A DNA stretch of 7,313 nucleotides from Bacteroidales bacterium (GCA_016707785.1 JADJGZ010000009.1:1-7313), one strand, 5' to 3'. Positions 1-7,207 are shown, counted from the first letter of the stretch. The notes: a model not told the origin generated them from the letters alone. Translations and numbers: made by a program.

Positions 1-1028
1 GGAAGGGTATTAGTCCAGGTGAAAACAGTTCCCGGGACCGAGCCATTGAAAATTACGGGTAGAGATAATGAACCATTGCAGAGTACCTGGTCAACAGGAT
101 CAGTGACCACCGGAATAGGATTTATCGTCACTAAAAGATCATCAGAGATATCGGGGCATGGTGCAGCATTGGTTGTAGTAAGCGTAAGAGTCACAGTTCC
201 TAAGGTGATATCAGCAATTCCAGGGACATATTCAGCATCAATAGTCGCAGGATCCGGCAAAAAGGTTCCATCTCCGCTACTGGACCAAAGGCCTGTGGTT
301 GTTCCGCCGTTAATGGTTCCGTCGAGCAATACAGATGCGCCTTCACAGATAACCTGATCAGGCCCCGCATCAGCAAAAGGTGATAAGATATGAATGGTAA
401 TCTGGTCAGTAACCTGTGTTCCAAGGCATCCTCCTGTCCCAAAGGCTGTCAGGGTGAGAACAACCATCTGCGAACTAATGTCTTCTGGTGCTAAAATATA
501 AGTGGAGATCAGATTATTCGGATCAGAGAAAGTCCCGGTGGATGAGCTCGTCCAGCTTACCGATGAGTAGTTTGTAGCAGTTCCGGTTAAAGGAACAGAA
601 AATGGTGGTGTATTACAAATGGTCATATCAGTTGGTCCTGCGTCAACAGTGGGCCCAAGGTCAATAATGACAACACCATTCATTAAAGTATCACAGCCAA
701 AACTATTAGTAGCTTTAACCGTATAATTTCCAACTGGTTGTGGTGTTGGGAACCAGAATGGACCTGCTACTGCTGGAATATAGATTTCAGGAGGAGTCAG
801 GCTGCTGCCATCTTCATGAATAAGTTCGTAAGTTGTATTCAATTCTGACCCGCTTAGGCCGATGGTTGTGCTTATGCAGTTGATTCCCTGGTGCAGCACA
901 TCAAAAATGCCGGGGTTGGGATGAATGACCACATCGCCATCCATTAAGGTCGGGCAGTCAGGAATTGTAGTCAGAGTGGCTTCAATAGTGTAAGTACCCG
1001 GAGTGTGAAAATAACCCCAATACAATGG
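1..1028 (-). CDS. Giant surface protein, C-terminal-side segment, frameshifted, running off the window
   Basis: Seen: from about 1028 down to base 1 the minus strand is open without a stop for over 340 codons, in a frame one base off the preceding segment. It has no start of its own and no stop in the window. It opens with the second half of the sixth repeat (YWGYFHTPGTYTIEA, then HPNP). It continues with a complete seventh repeat (about residues 38-120 counted from 1019, with GNYTVKATNSFGCD), then two units beginning VDAGP and ADAGP that contain W-S-S-S-(T/G)-G-T-F and LTLT motifs. It ends inside a PKD-like unit (DQVLCNGS...GSVPGTVFTWTN). These are familiar Bacteroidota surface-repeat types. 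The remainder, expected to include a C-terminal sorting domain, lies outside the window. A short frame at 19-357 on the plus strand is only the antisense of this segment. Certain as coding sequence; its membership of the upstream gene is inferred from repeat continuity. Confidence 0.85.
111..659 (-). repeat. Two 'DAGP' surface repeats
   Basis: Two ~90-residue units follow the Cys repeats. Each begins with a V/ADAGP motif and an ICxx Cys (DMTICN, DQVICEG). Each then has a W-S-S-S pattern, G-T-F with Asp-Pro after it, a Tyr strand leading to Asp-Ile, a V-x-LTLT strand, and a late Cys before a final (V)TI strand. This unit type is widespread in Bacteroidota gliding and surface adhesins. The name of its family is from recall, not from a search. 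Confidence 0.7.
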
Positions 1029-2494
1029 ATCCCTGTGCAGGGCAGAGGAATAGGTCCACTTGGAGTGTTAAGGGTATAAATAACACCTGTTTGAGAACTA
1101 CTCAGCCATATTTCCTCATCACCCGGACAAATATCATTTACAGGATTCATAGTATATACCTGGGGACGAAGAGATATTGTAACATCTCCAAGCATATCAT
1201 TTGTACAGGTAGTAGTTGGGTTTAACGCAGTGATAGAGTAGGTGCCGGGTTGGTTCTGGAATCCAAAGCTCAGTTGGTTTCCTGTGCCCGGAAGGGTTAT
1301 TAATACTGAACCTCCGTTACTAAGGGTATAATTAACACCAATCTCCGAATCTTCCAGGAGAATCTCTGTTCCTATTGCCTGATCAACACAATAAATGTTA
1401 CCGGTAGGATAAATCCAGTATTGTGTTGGATTGGGTAAAATAGTAACAGTACCAAACATTTGAGCAGTGCAGATATGGTTCTGATCAAATGCTATAATTA
1501 CATATGTCCCGGGAGCATCGGAGGTGCCAAATACAAGTGCAGAACCTGTACCGGTTTGTATCGTGAAATCAGGTGATGGCGTGGGATATGGAATTCCGTT
1601 TATATCAAGCAAGTGAACTTCATAGGTATAACCGACTTGTGAATCATCCAGTCCTATGGTTGTCAGGCCGCATATATTAGGACCCTGAGGAGAGATATTA
1701 TAAGGCTCAGGATTTGGCCACAGAACTTTCGTGTCAGTGAAATATATATCACATCCGGTGAAAAGATGAATTGCATGAATAAAATAGGTTCCGGCTACAG
1801 TCTGAATTCCAAAAGGAATAGGAAGTCCAGTTCCCGGATAGGTGCCTATGTAAATCGGGCTGCCGGTTGCAAGAGGAGTACACCAGAGTTCATATGAAAC
1901 ACCTGTTTCAGAATCCTGCAATCCAAATGAATCCCCGGCACATTGTGGCCCGGCGGGATCGAATAAAAACTCCAGGGGACTTGCATTGATCAAAATACTT
2001 CCCTGGATATTTGACCAGCAACTGGTAATGATATTTGTAGCTAGGATGGTATATACACCCGGATTCGACTGAGGTCCGAAATTCAGGGGACCAGGTCCGG
2101 AGAGTATATTCCCGGTTGGAATACCATTCCAAATAAGTTCATAATTTACATTGGATTCACTGAAATTCAAAGTGATCAGATCACCAGGGCAGTTGCCGGT
2201 GGAACCTATCAGATAATTGGAAATTGGATTCGGGTTTACTACAAGGTTACAGGAGCCTGGCATCAAAACAACCTGGCCATTGCTTGTATTTGTCGCCTGA
2301 ACCGTATAGGATCCTCCAGCTGTAATCCCATTCCACGTGAGCTGTGATCCTGTTCCGGGTAACAAAGTGGATGGATCCGGTATTCCATCCAGCACCAACA
2401 CATAATCTACCCCGATATCGGAACCGGATAATGAAACAAAGGTGGATAGGCCTTCGCAGATAGGGCCACCACAGCTCACATTATAGATGGTCGG
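660..2494 (-). repeat. Seven tandem Cys-paired ~85-94-residue protein repeats
   Basis: Approximate copies on the minus strand: 2225-2494, 1976-2224, 1709-1975, 1427-1708, 1163-1426, 909-1162 and 660-908. All carry an early Cys, an (S/D)S(Q/E)xGVxY strand (variants SDIGVDY, SQVGYTY, SELNTTY), a gly-rich turn near GTG, a P/AGxYxIxA strand and a late Cys (GSC, SCW, GCD, ICT, TCT, PDC, GCD), most ending N-P. The conserved pair suggests one disulfide per unit. DNA between copies is well diverged, so this is old duplication. The sixth copy contains the frameshift near 1030 and has Cys where others have the Gly of LPGTG. Confidence 0.8.
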
Positions 2495-2602
2495 TGCAAG
2501 GTTTACATTAATCTGGTAAAGAAATTGGTTCCCAGGCATCCACCTAATGCCTGCATTGGCGGTATAAATAATCGTACAACTTGAAGGACCGCCAGAAGCC
2601 AC
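971..2602 (-). CDS. Giant surface protein, middle segment (same frame after tandem stops; repeat region)
   Basis: Seen: this reading frame is in phase with the segment ending at 2621. Only TGA TAG and five codons lie between that segment and the GTG at 2602. The GTG is therefore probably not a real start, and no signal peptide follows it. The first ~36 residues (containing SSCTIIYTA and FLYQINVNL) complete the PKD-like unit begun upstream. Residues 37-480 hold five ~85-94-residue repeats and a sixth begins at 481. Each repeat has an early Cys (CEG, CPG, CAG, CGL, CVD), a GVxY(E/T)L strand, a GTG or GPG turn, an (A/P)GTYxIxA strand and a late Cys. The final ~20 residues up to the stop at 971-973 do not fit the repeat. 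The fitting sequence continues in another frame, so the true homologous end of this segment is about base 1030. Inferred to be part of one adhesin, not an independent gene. Confidence 0.8.
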   Translation of the reverse strand: MASGGPSSCTIIYTANAGIRWMPGNQFLYQINVNLAPTIYNVSCGGPICEGLSTFVSLSGSDIGVDYVLVLDGIPDPSTLLPGTGSQLTWNGITAGGSYTVQATNTSNGQVVLMPGSCNLVVNPNPISNYLIGSTGNCPGDLITLNFSESNVNYELIWNGIPTGNILSGPGPLNFGPQSNPGVYTILATNIITSCWSNIQGSILINASPLEFLFDPAGPQCAGDSFGLQDSETGVSYELWCTPLATGSPIYIGTYPGTGLPIPFGIQTVAGTYFIHAIHLFTGCDIYFTDTKVLWPNPEPYNISPQGPNICGLTTIGLDDSQVGYTYEVHLLDINGIPYPTPSPDFTIQTGTGSALVFGTSDAPGTYVIIAFDQNHICTAQMFGTVTILPNPTQYWIYPTGNIYCVDQAIGTEILLEDSEIGVNYTLSNGGSVLITLPGTGNQLSFGFQNQPGTYSITALNPTTTCTNDMLGDVTISLRPQVYTMNPVNDICPGDEEIWLSSSQTGVIYTLNTPSGPIPLPCTGIHCIGVIFTLRVLTLLKPL

Positions 2603-3073
2603 ATCTAAGCTGAGAATCTATCAAAGACCTACCGGAAGGGTATGAAAGTAAGTGTTCAGCGGACAGGTGTTATTGGAAACCGACCATTGGTAATTGACAC
2701 CGGTAACATCTGAAGTGAAAACAATCGGTGTTGTAGAATTACCTGAAACCACAGTTTGCTGATTGACTGGGTTTGTTATATGAGCCACCGGGTTCACATA
2801 AACAGTGAATGGGAATGACGACCCCACACATAAAGTTGTACCAGGCCCTTGTGGAGTAATGGTATAAACTAAACTGTGCAGACTTGTACAACTATTTACC
2901 AGCATGTCGTTCACGATACCATTTCCAGCAAGAAGATTCCCCGAGATACATCCGGAAGGATCATTCGGAGAAGTCCATGAATAGGTTGTGCCAGCTACTG
3001 TTGAAGTGGGTGTATAATTGATAAAATCATTTGAACAGATGTATTTTTCATTTACACTTGAAATTGAAGGTAT
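2495..3073 (-). repeat. Two PKD-like units, the second broken by the tandem stops
   Basis: The first unit spans residues 979-1072 (GTTYSWTSPN...LVYTITP...PFTVYVNP). The second begins with HITNPVNQQTVVSGN and GVNYQWSVSN and runs into the stops at 2618-2623. Its missing end (CTIIYTA, FLYQINVNL) is in the same frame just past the stops. This shared pattern is the main evidence that the two long open segments are one gene. Confidence 0.7.
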
Positions 3074-6007
3074 TTCATTCACATCAACAATGATTTCATT
3101 GCTGAGTAACTCACATGGTGTTGAATAAACAGTTCTTCTGTAATGAGTTGTTTGGTTAAGTGCAGGTGGCGTATAATCTGGAGAATTATTTGTCCCGGAG
3201 GCCGGAGTCCAGGTAGAAAACGGTGTTACACTCTGTTCCCAGAGGTAGGTATAACTGCCACTACCCTGTGTTGGAGGAGTGCCAATGATCGCAGCAGGGG
3301 TTGCCCCATTGCAGATTGCTGGCACACCAGTAATGGAATTATTCTGTATTCCAGGTAAGACAGTGAAAGTAATTACATTGGATTCATCTGTGCAATTTCC
3401 TGATTTAACCTGTCTTCTGAAACTGGTTGGACTCACAGTTAAAACCGGGCCCGAAGTAAGGTTTTGAGAGACTTGTCCGGGAATTGCCACCCAACCTGAA
3501 CCCTCATCTTTAAACCATTGAAACTGGTAATTTCCAACTCCCTCACCACCAGAAGGCGGAGTACCGGTGATGGACCCGGCAAAGGTCATTCCTGAGCAAA
3601 TGGTTGAATTGCCTGTGAAAGAGACAATATTATTATCGATGGTTTGAGTAACATGGACAATTAAATCCAAAGAAGTTGTAATTCCGCATTCATTCTCAAC
3701 ATCCACACTGAGTTGGTAATTTTGTGTAAGGTCGTTAGGGAAAAAAATGGAGGGGAAAGGGTCGGTATCGTTAAATGCCGGAACAGCAGGTGTAACGGTC
3801 CATTGGTAGCCGGTAATAGTTCCGTAATTGGCATCATAAACAATGTCAGCATTTGTAAGGGTAACCTGTCCCGGGCCACATAATGGAAATGGGGTGGTGG
3901 GAATTACTGTTACAATCGGAGCCCCTTTAATAGTAAGGATATAGGGGTCAGAAAGGTCTTCATAACAGAAGTTTACACCCGATATGATCCTGGCACTGAG
4001 TTGTATTGTATAGATCCCTTCCTGGAAAAACTGAAACTGTGGTTCGTCACTGGTGGCATCGGTTCCACCTAAAAAGGTATAACCACTATTGGGGCTAACT
4101 ACCCATAAAAATTCAGGTTCGGAGCAGCTGGCAGTAGTGGTACTGGTGTTGTTAGGGACAAATTCGTAAGGGGCGCAGGCACTATTGCTGGCACTGGGAA
4201 CTGTAAAGGAAGCTGTAGGGATATCCTGAACACATACCGTTCTGGTTACCACATCCTCTCCGCAATTTGCTGGGAAGCTTTCTGCAGTGTGTGCTCCCAG
4301 GGTAACTGTATATTCGCCTGTTGCAGTGTAGGTATATGTTGGGTTTTCAAGGGTGGAGGTGCCAATTCCATCGCCAAAGTCCCAATCATAATTGGTTATG
4401 GTAATGGGAATATTTCCATTGATGAAGCATCCTACATTGGTTTGGTTCGAAAATGTATGAGGAACGTTCACACATAAGATGATCGGATCCAGTGGAAATT
4501 CAATCAGGTCAAAGCTTGCATTAGCTTTTTCTGAAACTTTTATCCCACCTAGACTTGGAGTTACAGAACCGCAATCGTTTAAAATAATACCAGTGAACTC
4601 ATAGGAATTGGTGACATTTCCGGATGCATTGGTCAAACCGCAGGAAGGATTCGTATATGTGTGCGGGAAATGAATTCTCCCAGTAATTGGATCAATTGGA
4701 GGAAGTGTGGCCTGAGTGTAATCCTCAAATTGTCCATCCCCATAATCAAAATGATAGGTAGTGCCCGGAGTATTAGGAGGATTCGGGGGAATAAATTTAT
4801 AGATTACTGTAAAATCTGCACAACCTTCTGTTTCACCTGGTTCAACATATATACCTCCACCTGGTTGAGAACCATTGAAAACATTGTACTGTTTAACATC
4901 TTCACAACCATCCAGACCAACTACAGTAATAGTCAGTACAGATGATCCCTTCAGAGGATAGGAGTGAGATGCAGTAGAACCATAGCCCCAACTGGAAAGA
5001 TAGTTTTCAACCGGACTTCCGTCGCCCCAATCAATAGAATAGCTGGCGTTTAGTGCTGGAGTGGTGGTTGTATTCATAACAGTTAGGTCAAAAACAGCCG
5101 TTGGATTTGGATCACAATTTGACCAGGTAGGAACAGGTGTTGGAGTAAGAGATGCATTTGGCCGCTGTTGCACAGATATGGTATTTGAAATAGTCCCGAC
5201 ACAGCCAAAAGCATCCGTCACATTCAAGGACACCAGGAAAGGTTGTGTTCCATTACCATAGGCAGTGAATTGATGATCAGGGTCTTCAACAGTGGATGTG
5301 CCATCAGTGAAATCCCAGTCATATTGAAAGGGTGCAGTCCCGATTGTAGTGGTTGAATTGAAATGCACAGTCCCGCAATCAGGGGCTGGGAATGATGTAG
5401 ATGTAAAGGAAACAACAGGAAGTGGTTTTTCGGCAATTATCGCATTTCCGTTCATGTTTTTGTAGCAGTCACTTCGCCGGGCTTTAATGGTATAGGTGCC
5501 GGTGGTATAAATGCCAAAATTTAATGCACTTCCATTTCCATTCATTGAAAAAACCGGGGTGGATCCCCCGTTCAGAAAAAGATCATAAATTACACCGACC
5601 TGGCTTCCGCTTAATCCTACCGGCAGGCCGGTTCCACCAGCACAATAGTCGCCACCCCCTGTAACATTATAAGTGGTTTCAGGATATGCAACTACAGTTA
5701 TTAAAAGTGTATTAAAAGTATTACCATTGGTATCTCTAAGGCGGTATTGCCCGGCTGTGCGATTGCCTGTAAAATAAACAATTCCGCCATTTCCGGAAAT
5801 TGTGGTGATGGTAACCCATGAACCTGTATTCTGCTGCAATTGGTAAGTAGTGCCATTTACCGAATTGAGAACCCCAAGGATAACACCTGTTCCTCCTGCG
5901 CAGTAACTGGTGCCTGGGTCTGCAAAAAGTGATGGGGGCTGAGCCATCAGAACTTTACCGGAAAGAGAAAATGAGGTCAGCAGCAGGAGGTAGAGGATTC
6001 TTTTCAT
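2621..6007 (-). CDS. Giant secreted PKD/Ig-repeat surface protein, N-terminal segment (1128 codons)
   Basis: Seen: the ATG at 6007 opens a typical export signal (MKRILYLLLL, hydrophobic core, likely cleavage after MAQ near residue 23). Then come two Cys-containing repeats (about 27-195); PKD domains with the hallmark motifs WDFTDG (231), DWGDG (326), DYGDG (421) and WDFGDG (542); two more PKD-like units (about 597-787); two Ig-like repeats (792-976); and two PKD-like units from 979, the second cut by the stop at 2621-2623. Family knowledge: such Asp/Gly/Thr/Asn-rich beta-sandwich chains are Bacteroidota surface or matrix proteins, usually exported by type IX secretion. No enzyme motif is visible, so adhesion or a structural role is inferred. 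The stop is unlikely to be the natural end: it falls inside a domain, is followed at once by TAG, and the same frame then completes that domain. No clear Shine-Dalgarno precedes the start, which is normal in this phylum. Confidence 0.9.
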   Translation of the reverse strand: MKRILYLLLLTSFSLSGKVLMAQPPSLFADPGTSYCAGGTGVILGVLNSVNGTTYQLQQNTGSWVTITTISGNGGIVYFTGNRTAGQYRLRDTNGNTFNTLLITVVAYPETTYNVTGGGDYCAGGTGLPVGLSGSQVGVIYDLFLNGGSTPVFSMNGNGSALNFGIYTTGTYTIKARRSDCYKNMNGNAIIAEKPLPVVSFTSTSFPAPDCGTVHFNSTTTIGTAPFQYDWDFTDGTSTVEDPDHQFTAYGNGTQPFLVSLNVTDAFGCVGTISNTISVQQRPNASLTPTPVPTWSNCDPNPTAVFDLTVMNTTTTPALNASYSIDWGDGSPVENYLSSWGYGSTASHSYPLKGSSVLTITVVGLDGCEDVKQYNVFNGSQPGGGIYVEPGETEGCADFTVIYKFIPPNPPNTPGTTYHFDYGDGQFEDYTQATLPPIDPITGRIHFPHTYTNPSCGLTNASGNVTNSYEFTGIILNDCGSVTPSLGGIKVSEKANASFDLIEFPLDPIILCVNVPHTFSNQTNVGCFINGNIPITITNYDWDFGDGIGTSTLENPTYTYTATGEYTVTLGAHTAESFPANCGEDVVTRTVCVQDIPTASFTVPSASNSACAPYEFVPNNTSTTTASCSEPEFLWVVSPNSGYTFLGGTDATSDEPQFQFFQEGIYTIQLSARIISGVNFCYEDLSDPYILTIKGAPIVTVIPTTPFPLCGPGQVTLTNADIVYDANYGTITGYQWTVTPAVPAFNDTDPFPSIFFPNDLTQNYQLSVDVENECGITTSLDLIVHVTQTIDNNIVSFTGNSTICSGMTFAGSITGTPPSGGEGVGNYQFQWFKDEGSGWVAIPGQVSQNLTSGPVLTVSPTSFRRQVKSGNCTDESNVITFTVLPGIQNNSITGVPAICNGATPAAIIGTPPTQGSGSYTYLWEQSVTPFSTWTPASGTNNSPDYTPPALNQTTHYRRTVYSTPCELLSNEIIVDVNEIPSISSVNEKYICSNDFINYTPTSTVAGTTYSWTSPNDPSGCISGNLLAGNGIVNDMLVNSCTSLHSLVYTITPQGPGTTLCVGSSFPFTVYVNPVAHITNPVNQQTVVSGNSTTPIVFTSDVTGVNYQWSVSNNTCPLNTYFHTLPVGL
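3080..3634 (-). repeat. Tandem pair of Ig-like repeats
   Basis: Residues 792-884 and 887-976 are two matching units. Each has NNxxxxTG, an ICSG or ICNG Cys motif, GxIxGTPPxxG, a Y-x-(F/Y)-x-W strand, and T(S/H)(F/Y)RRxVxS followed by a late Cys (GNCTDESN, TPCELLSN) and a final V strand. This Ig-like unit is common in long Bacteroidota surface proteins and usually occurs in tandem. Confidence 0.75.
3647..5422 (-). other. PKD-domain block (four clear, two divergent)
   Basis: Residues about 196-787 form a series of ~90-110-residue units. Four have the PKD core motif (WDFTDG, DWGDG, DYGDG, WDFGDG) with a downstream H/Y-x-Y-x-x-x-G strand (for example YTYTATGEYTVTL in the fourth). The fifth (FLWVVSPNSG...QEGIYTIQL) and sixth (GYQWTVTP...QNYQLSVDV) keep the fold pattern but lack the DGD signature. 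PKD domains act as extracellular spacers or binding modules. Confidence 0.8.
5423..5929 (-). repeat. Two N-terminal Cys-type ~85-residue protein repeats
   Basis: Residues about 27-110 and 111-195 are two copies of one unit: each has YCAGGTG, then (N/G)S-x-V-N/G-G-x-x-Y-x-L, a glycine turn, a (T/A)GxYxxxA/R strand and a final strand before a Pro. The second copy keeps a late Cys (SDCYKNMNG). The first copy has no Cys there, so it lacks the presumed partner. The same family returns in seven copies at 660-2494, after about 900 residues of other domains. Confidence 0.8.
5939..6007 (-). other. Signal peptide of the giant surface protein
   Basis: Residues 1-23 show a positive start (MKR), a leucine-rich core and a polar end leading to an Ala-Gln junction (LMAQ|PP), a common cleavage context in Bacteroidota. 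No lipobox Cys is present, so this is a secreted rather than a lipoprotein signal. It fixes the start at 6007. Confidence 0.85.
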
Positions 6008-6079
6008 AGCAAATGAAAAATTACATCAATGTGTTTACACTGTACTATAGAAAAAACACTTGGAACTTAGAAGTCAGAA

Positions 6080-6108
6080 TGTTATTCCTGGGAATTGCCG
6101 GAATAACA
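6080..6108 (-). promoter_or_regulatory. Hairpin 73-101 bases upstream of the adhesin start
   Basis: The arms TGTTATTCC (6080-6088) and GGAATAACA (6100-6108) are perfectly complementary, 9 bp each with an 11-base loop. Two more G-C pairs can form in the loop after a bulge. No T-run follows directly on either strand, so it is not a typical terminator. It could be an operator or a 5'-leader structure for the adhesin transcript. The structure is seen; the role is inferred. Confidence 0.4.
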
Positions 6109-6505
6109 CACTTTGAAAGCAAAAAGGGAATATTAATTGCAGAAATCTTCTCTAAATTATTGCGATTAAATTCTGGGATTTTCTGATGAGCGTTTGGGTT
6201 TTATCTATAATGTGGTTTAAATTCCCAATGAAATTTTTTTTTTTGTATACAAGTGCAATCAATTAAATATCAATAACACAGGAAGAGTGTTGTTTGTGGT
6301 ATGTTTTAAATATGAATCAAAAATGTAATAAAACAAACGAGAATGAGTGGTAATTTGAAAGTAAAGCATTATTTAGAATGATGTTTAAAAGTGGAAAGTT
6401 AAATTTGATAACTGGATAGCAAACTCCCACTTCTACTTTTCAGAAAAAGCGGGGAGAGGTCAATTTCACCGTTGAGATTTTAAGCAGAGGGTAAAACGAG
6501 TATTG

Positions 6506-6589
6506 AAAAGCTTGAGGTTTAGTGATTGAAGGAGTTCTGTAGTACTGGGCCCGGCAACTGTTCACCGATAGTATTGAACTCAAGCTTTT
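6506..6589. repeat. 11-bp inverted repeat around a less AT-rich 62-base core
   Basis: AAAAGCTTGAG (6506-6516) and CTCAAGCTTTT (6579-6589) are perfect inverted copies separated by 62 bases containing GGGCCC. On the plus strand the second arm runs into six T (6586-6591). The octamer GTATTGAA also occurs directly repeated at 6500-6507 and 6571-6578. The loop is too long for a standard intrinsic terminator. Options are a small structured RNA, a miniature mobile-element remnant, or chance. Confidence 0.35.
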
Positions 6590-6614
6590 TTAAAAAGACG
6601 GTTATTTACTTAGT

Positions 6615-7161
6615 TTATGTTACCACTGTTACATCAATCTGGATGGATTCGGCAATATTATTCATACGCTTTTGGTATGGAGATGTTGTAATCACTTAAG
6701 TAACACCTTTAATGTTGATTTTGCAGTCCTTTTCCTCGCCAGTTTTCGAAGGTGCCATTCAACACTTGATTTTATTTGGTGATTCCATGCATTGTAAGGT
6801 CTCACTTCTACAACTGCTTTATAGGTCCCGTCTTTAGCGAAATTGATGTCCTTCAGATTGGTAACCTTTCCATTGAAAGTAGAGGTTGAAATTGATCCGA
6901 TTGCATATAGTTTTCATTAAAATGTTCCTGCATCAACGCTTTTCAAATTCAAAGATTTAATCAAACCCTTCCCGGCCTGGCTTACCTGTAGGGAAATATC
7001 CAAAGCACTGTTAACCTGAAGTGATTAAGGGCTAGGATCTTTTCCATTTGTCCATCGAAAAAAACCTGATGGTACCATTTCCCAGTCATATATTTTGTGC
7101 TTTATAACCCAATAGTTTCCTGATGCAATTATAATAGACAGGATGACCATTAATCTTTCAT
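6615..7161 (-). pseudogene. Remnant of a small secreted-protein gene, multiply interrupted
   Basis: Reading the minus strand from the ATG at 7161 gives only MKD and a stop. One added base gives MKRLMVILSIIIASG, a signal-peptide-like start. The main frame then runs from 7150 down to about 6757: an IYDWEMVPSGFFRWTNG stretch, stop TAA at 7025-7027, SALDISLQVSQAGKG, tandem stops TAA TGA at 6914-6919, AIGSISTSTFNGKV, and YKAVVEVRPYNAWNHQ. Past about 6757 protein-like sequence continues in other frames: NGTFENW, then DCKINIKGVT with a TAA at 6696-6698, ending SIQIDVTVVT and a natural-looking TAA at 6615-6617. The full product would be about 180 residues, a secreted beta-rich protein I do not recognise. 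An A-rich AAAGAGAAA tract stands just before the ATG, a typical Bacteroidota start context. The number of separate stops points to real decay rather than a single sequencing slip. Confidence 0.6.
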
Positions 7162-7207
7162 TTTCTCTTTTATTTTAAAATTAGTTCGTTAACTTTTAAT
7201 ATCTCTC

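Larger units (their letters stand above)
6008..6614. other. Non-coding region between the adhesin and the upstream gene remnant
   Basis: No convincing coding sequence is seen on either strand. The region is strongly AT-rich, with an 11-T run at 6234-6244 and short A/T tracts, except for a less AT-rich patch at about 6440-6575. It holds the hairpin at 6080-6108 and the inverted repeat at 6506-6589, both listed separately. It must contain the adhesin promoter, but I find no clear match to the Bacteroidota -7/-33 pattern (TAnnTTTG with an upstream TTG at suitable spacing). Confidence 0.6.

Noticed and set aside
19..357. Plus-strand open frame of 112 codons
   Set aside because: It is the antisense of the minus-strand DAGP-repeat segment, whose protein pattern is clearly the genuine one. 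It shows no domain or start-site support.
1025..1035. Programmed ribosomal frameshift in the adhesin
   Set aside because: There is no slippery heptamer or downstream pseudoknot signal at GGGATCC. A one-base deletion is the simpler explanation.
660..2494. CRISPR array or DNA-level satellite suggested by the regular spacing
   Set aside because: The periodicity is about 250-280 bp at protein level only. The DNA of the copies is strongly diverged and there are no identical short repeats.
971..2602. Independent gene starting at GTG 2602
   Set aside because: There is no signal peptide, the putative start lies inside a PKD-like unit, and the frame is continuous with the upstream gene except for the tandem stops.
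2618..2623. Stop-codon reassignment or programmed readthrough
   Set aside because: TGA and TAG would both need to be read through. No other TGA or TAG occurs inside the long frames, and a pair of simple indels explains the site better.
6234..6244. T-run as a terminator or phase-variation tract
   Set aside because: No stem precedes the 11 T, and it sits over 220 bases upstream of the adhesin start with no promoter elements recognised around it, so neither role can be supported.
6387..6440. Imperfect inverted repeat AAAAGTGGAA / TTCTACTTTT
   Set aside because: It is short and AT-rich, needs a G-U pair and has a 34-base loop; it is expected by chance in such sequence.
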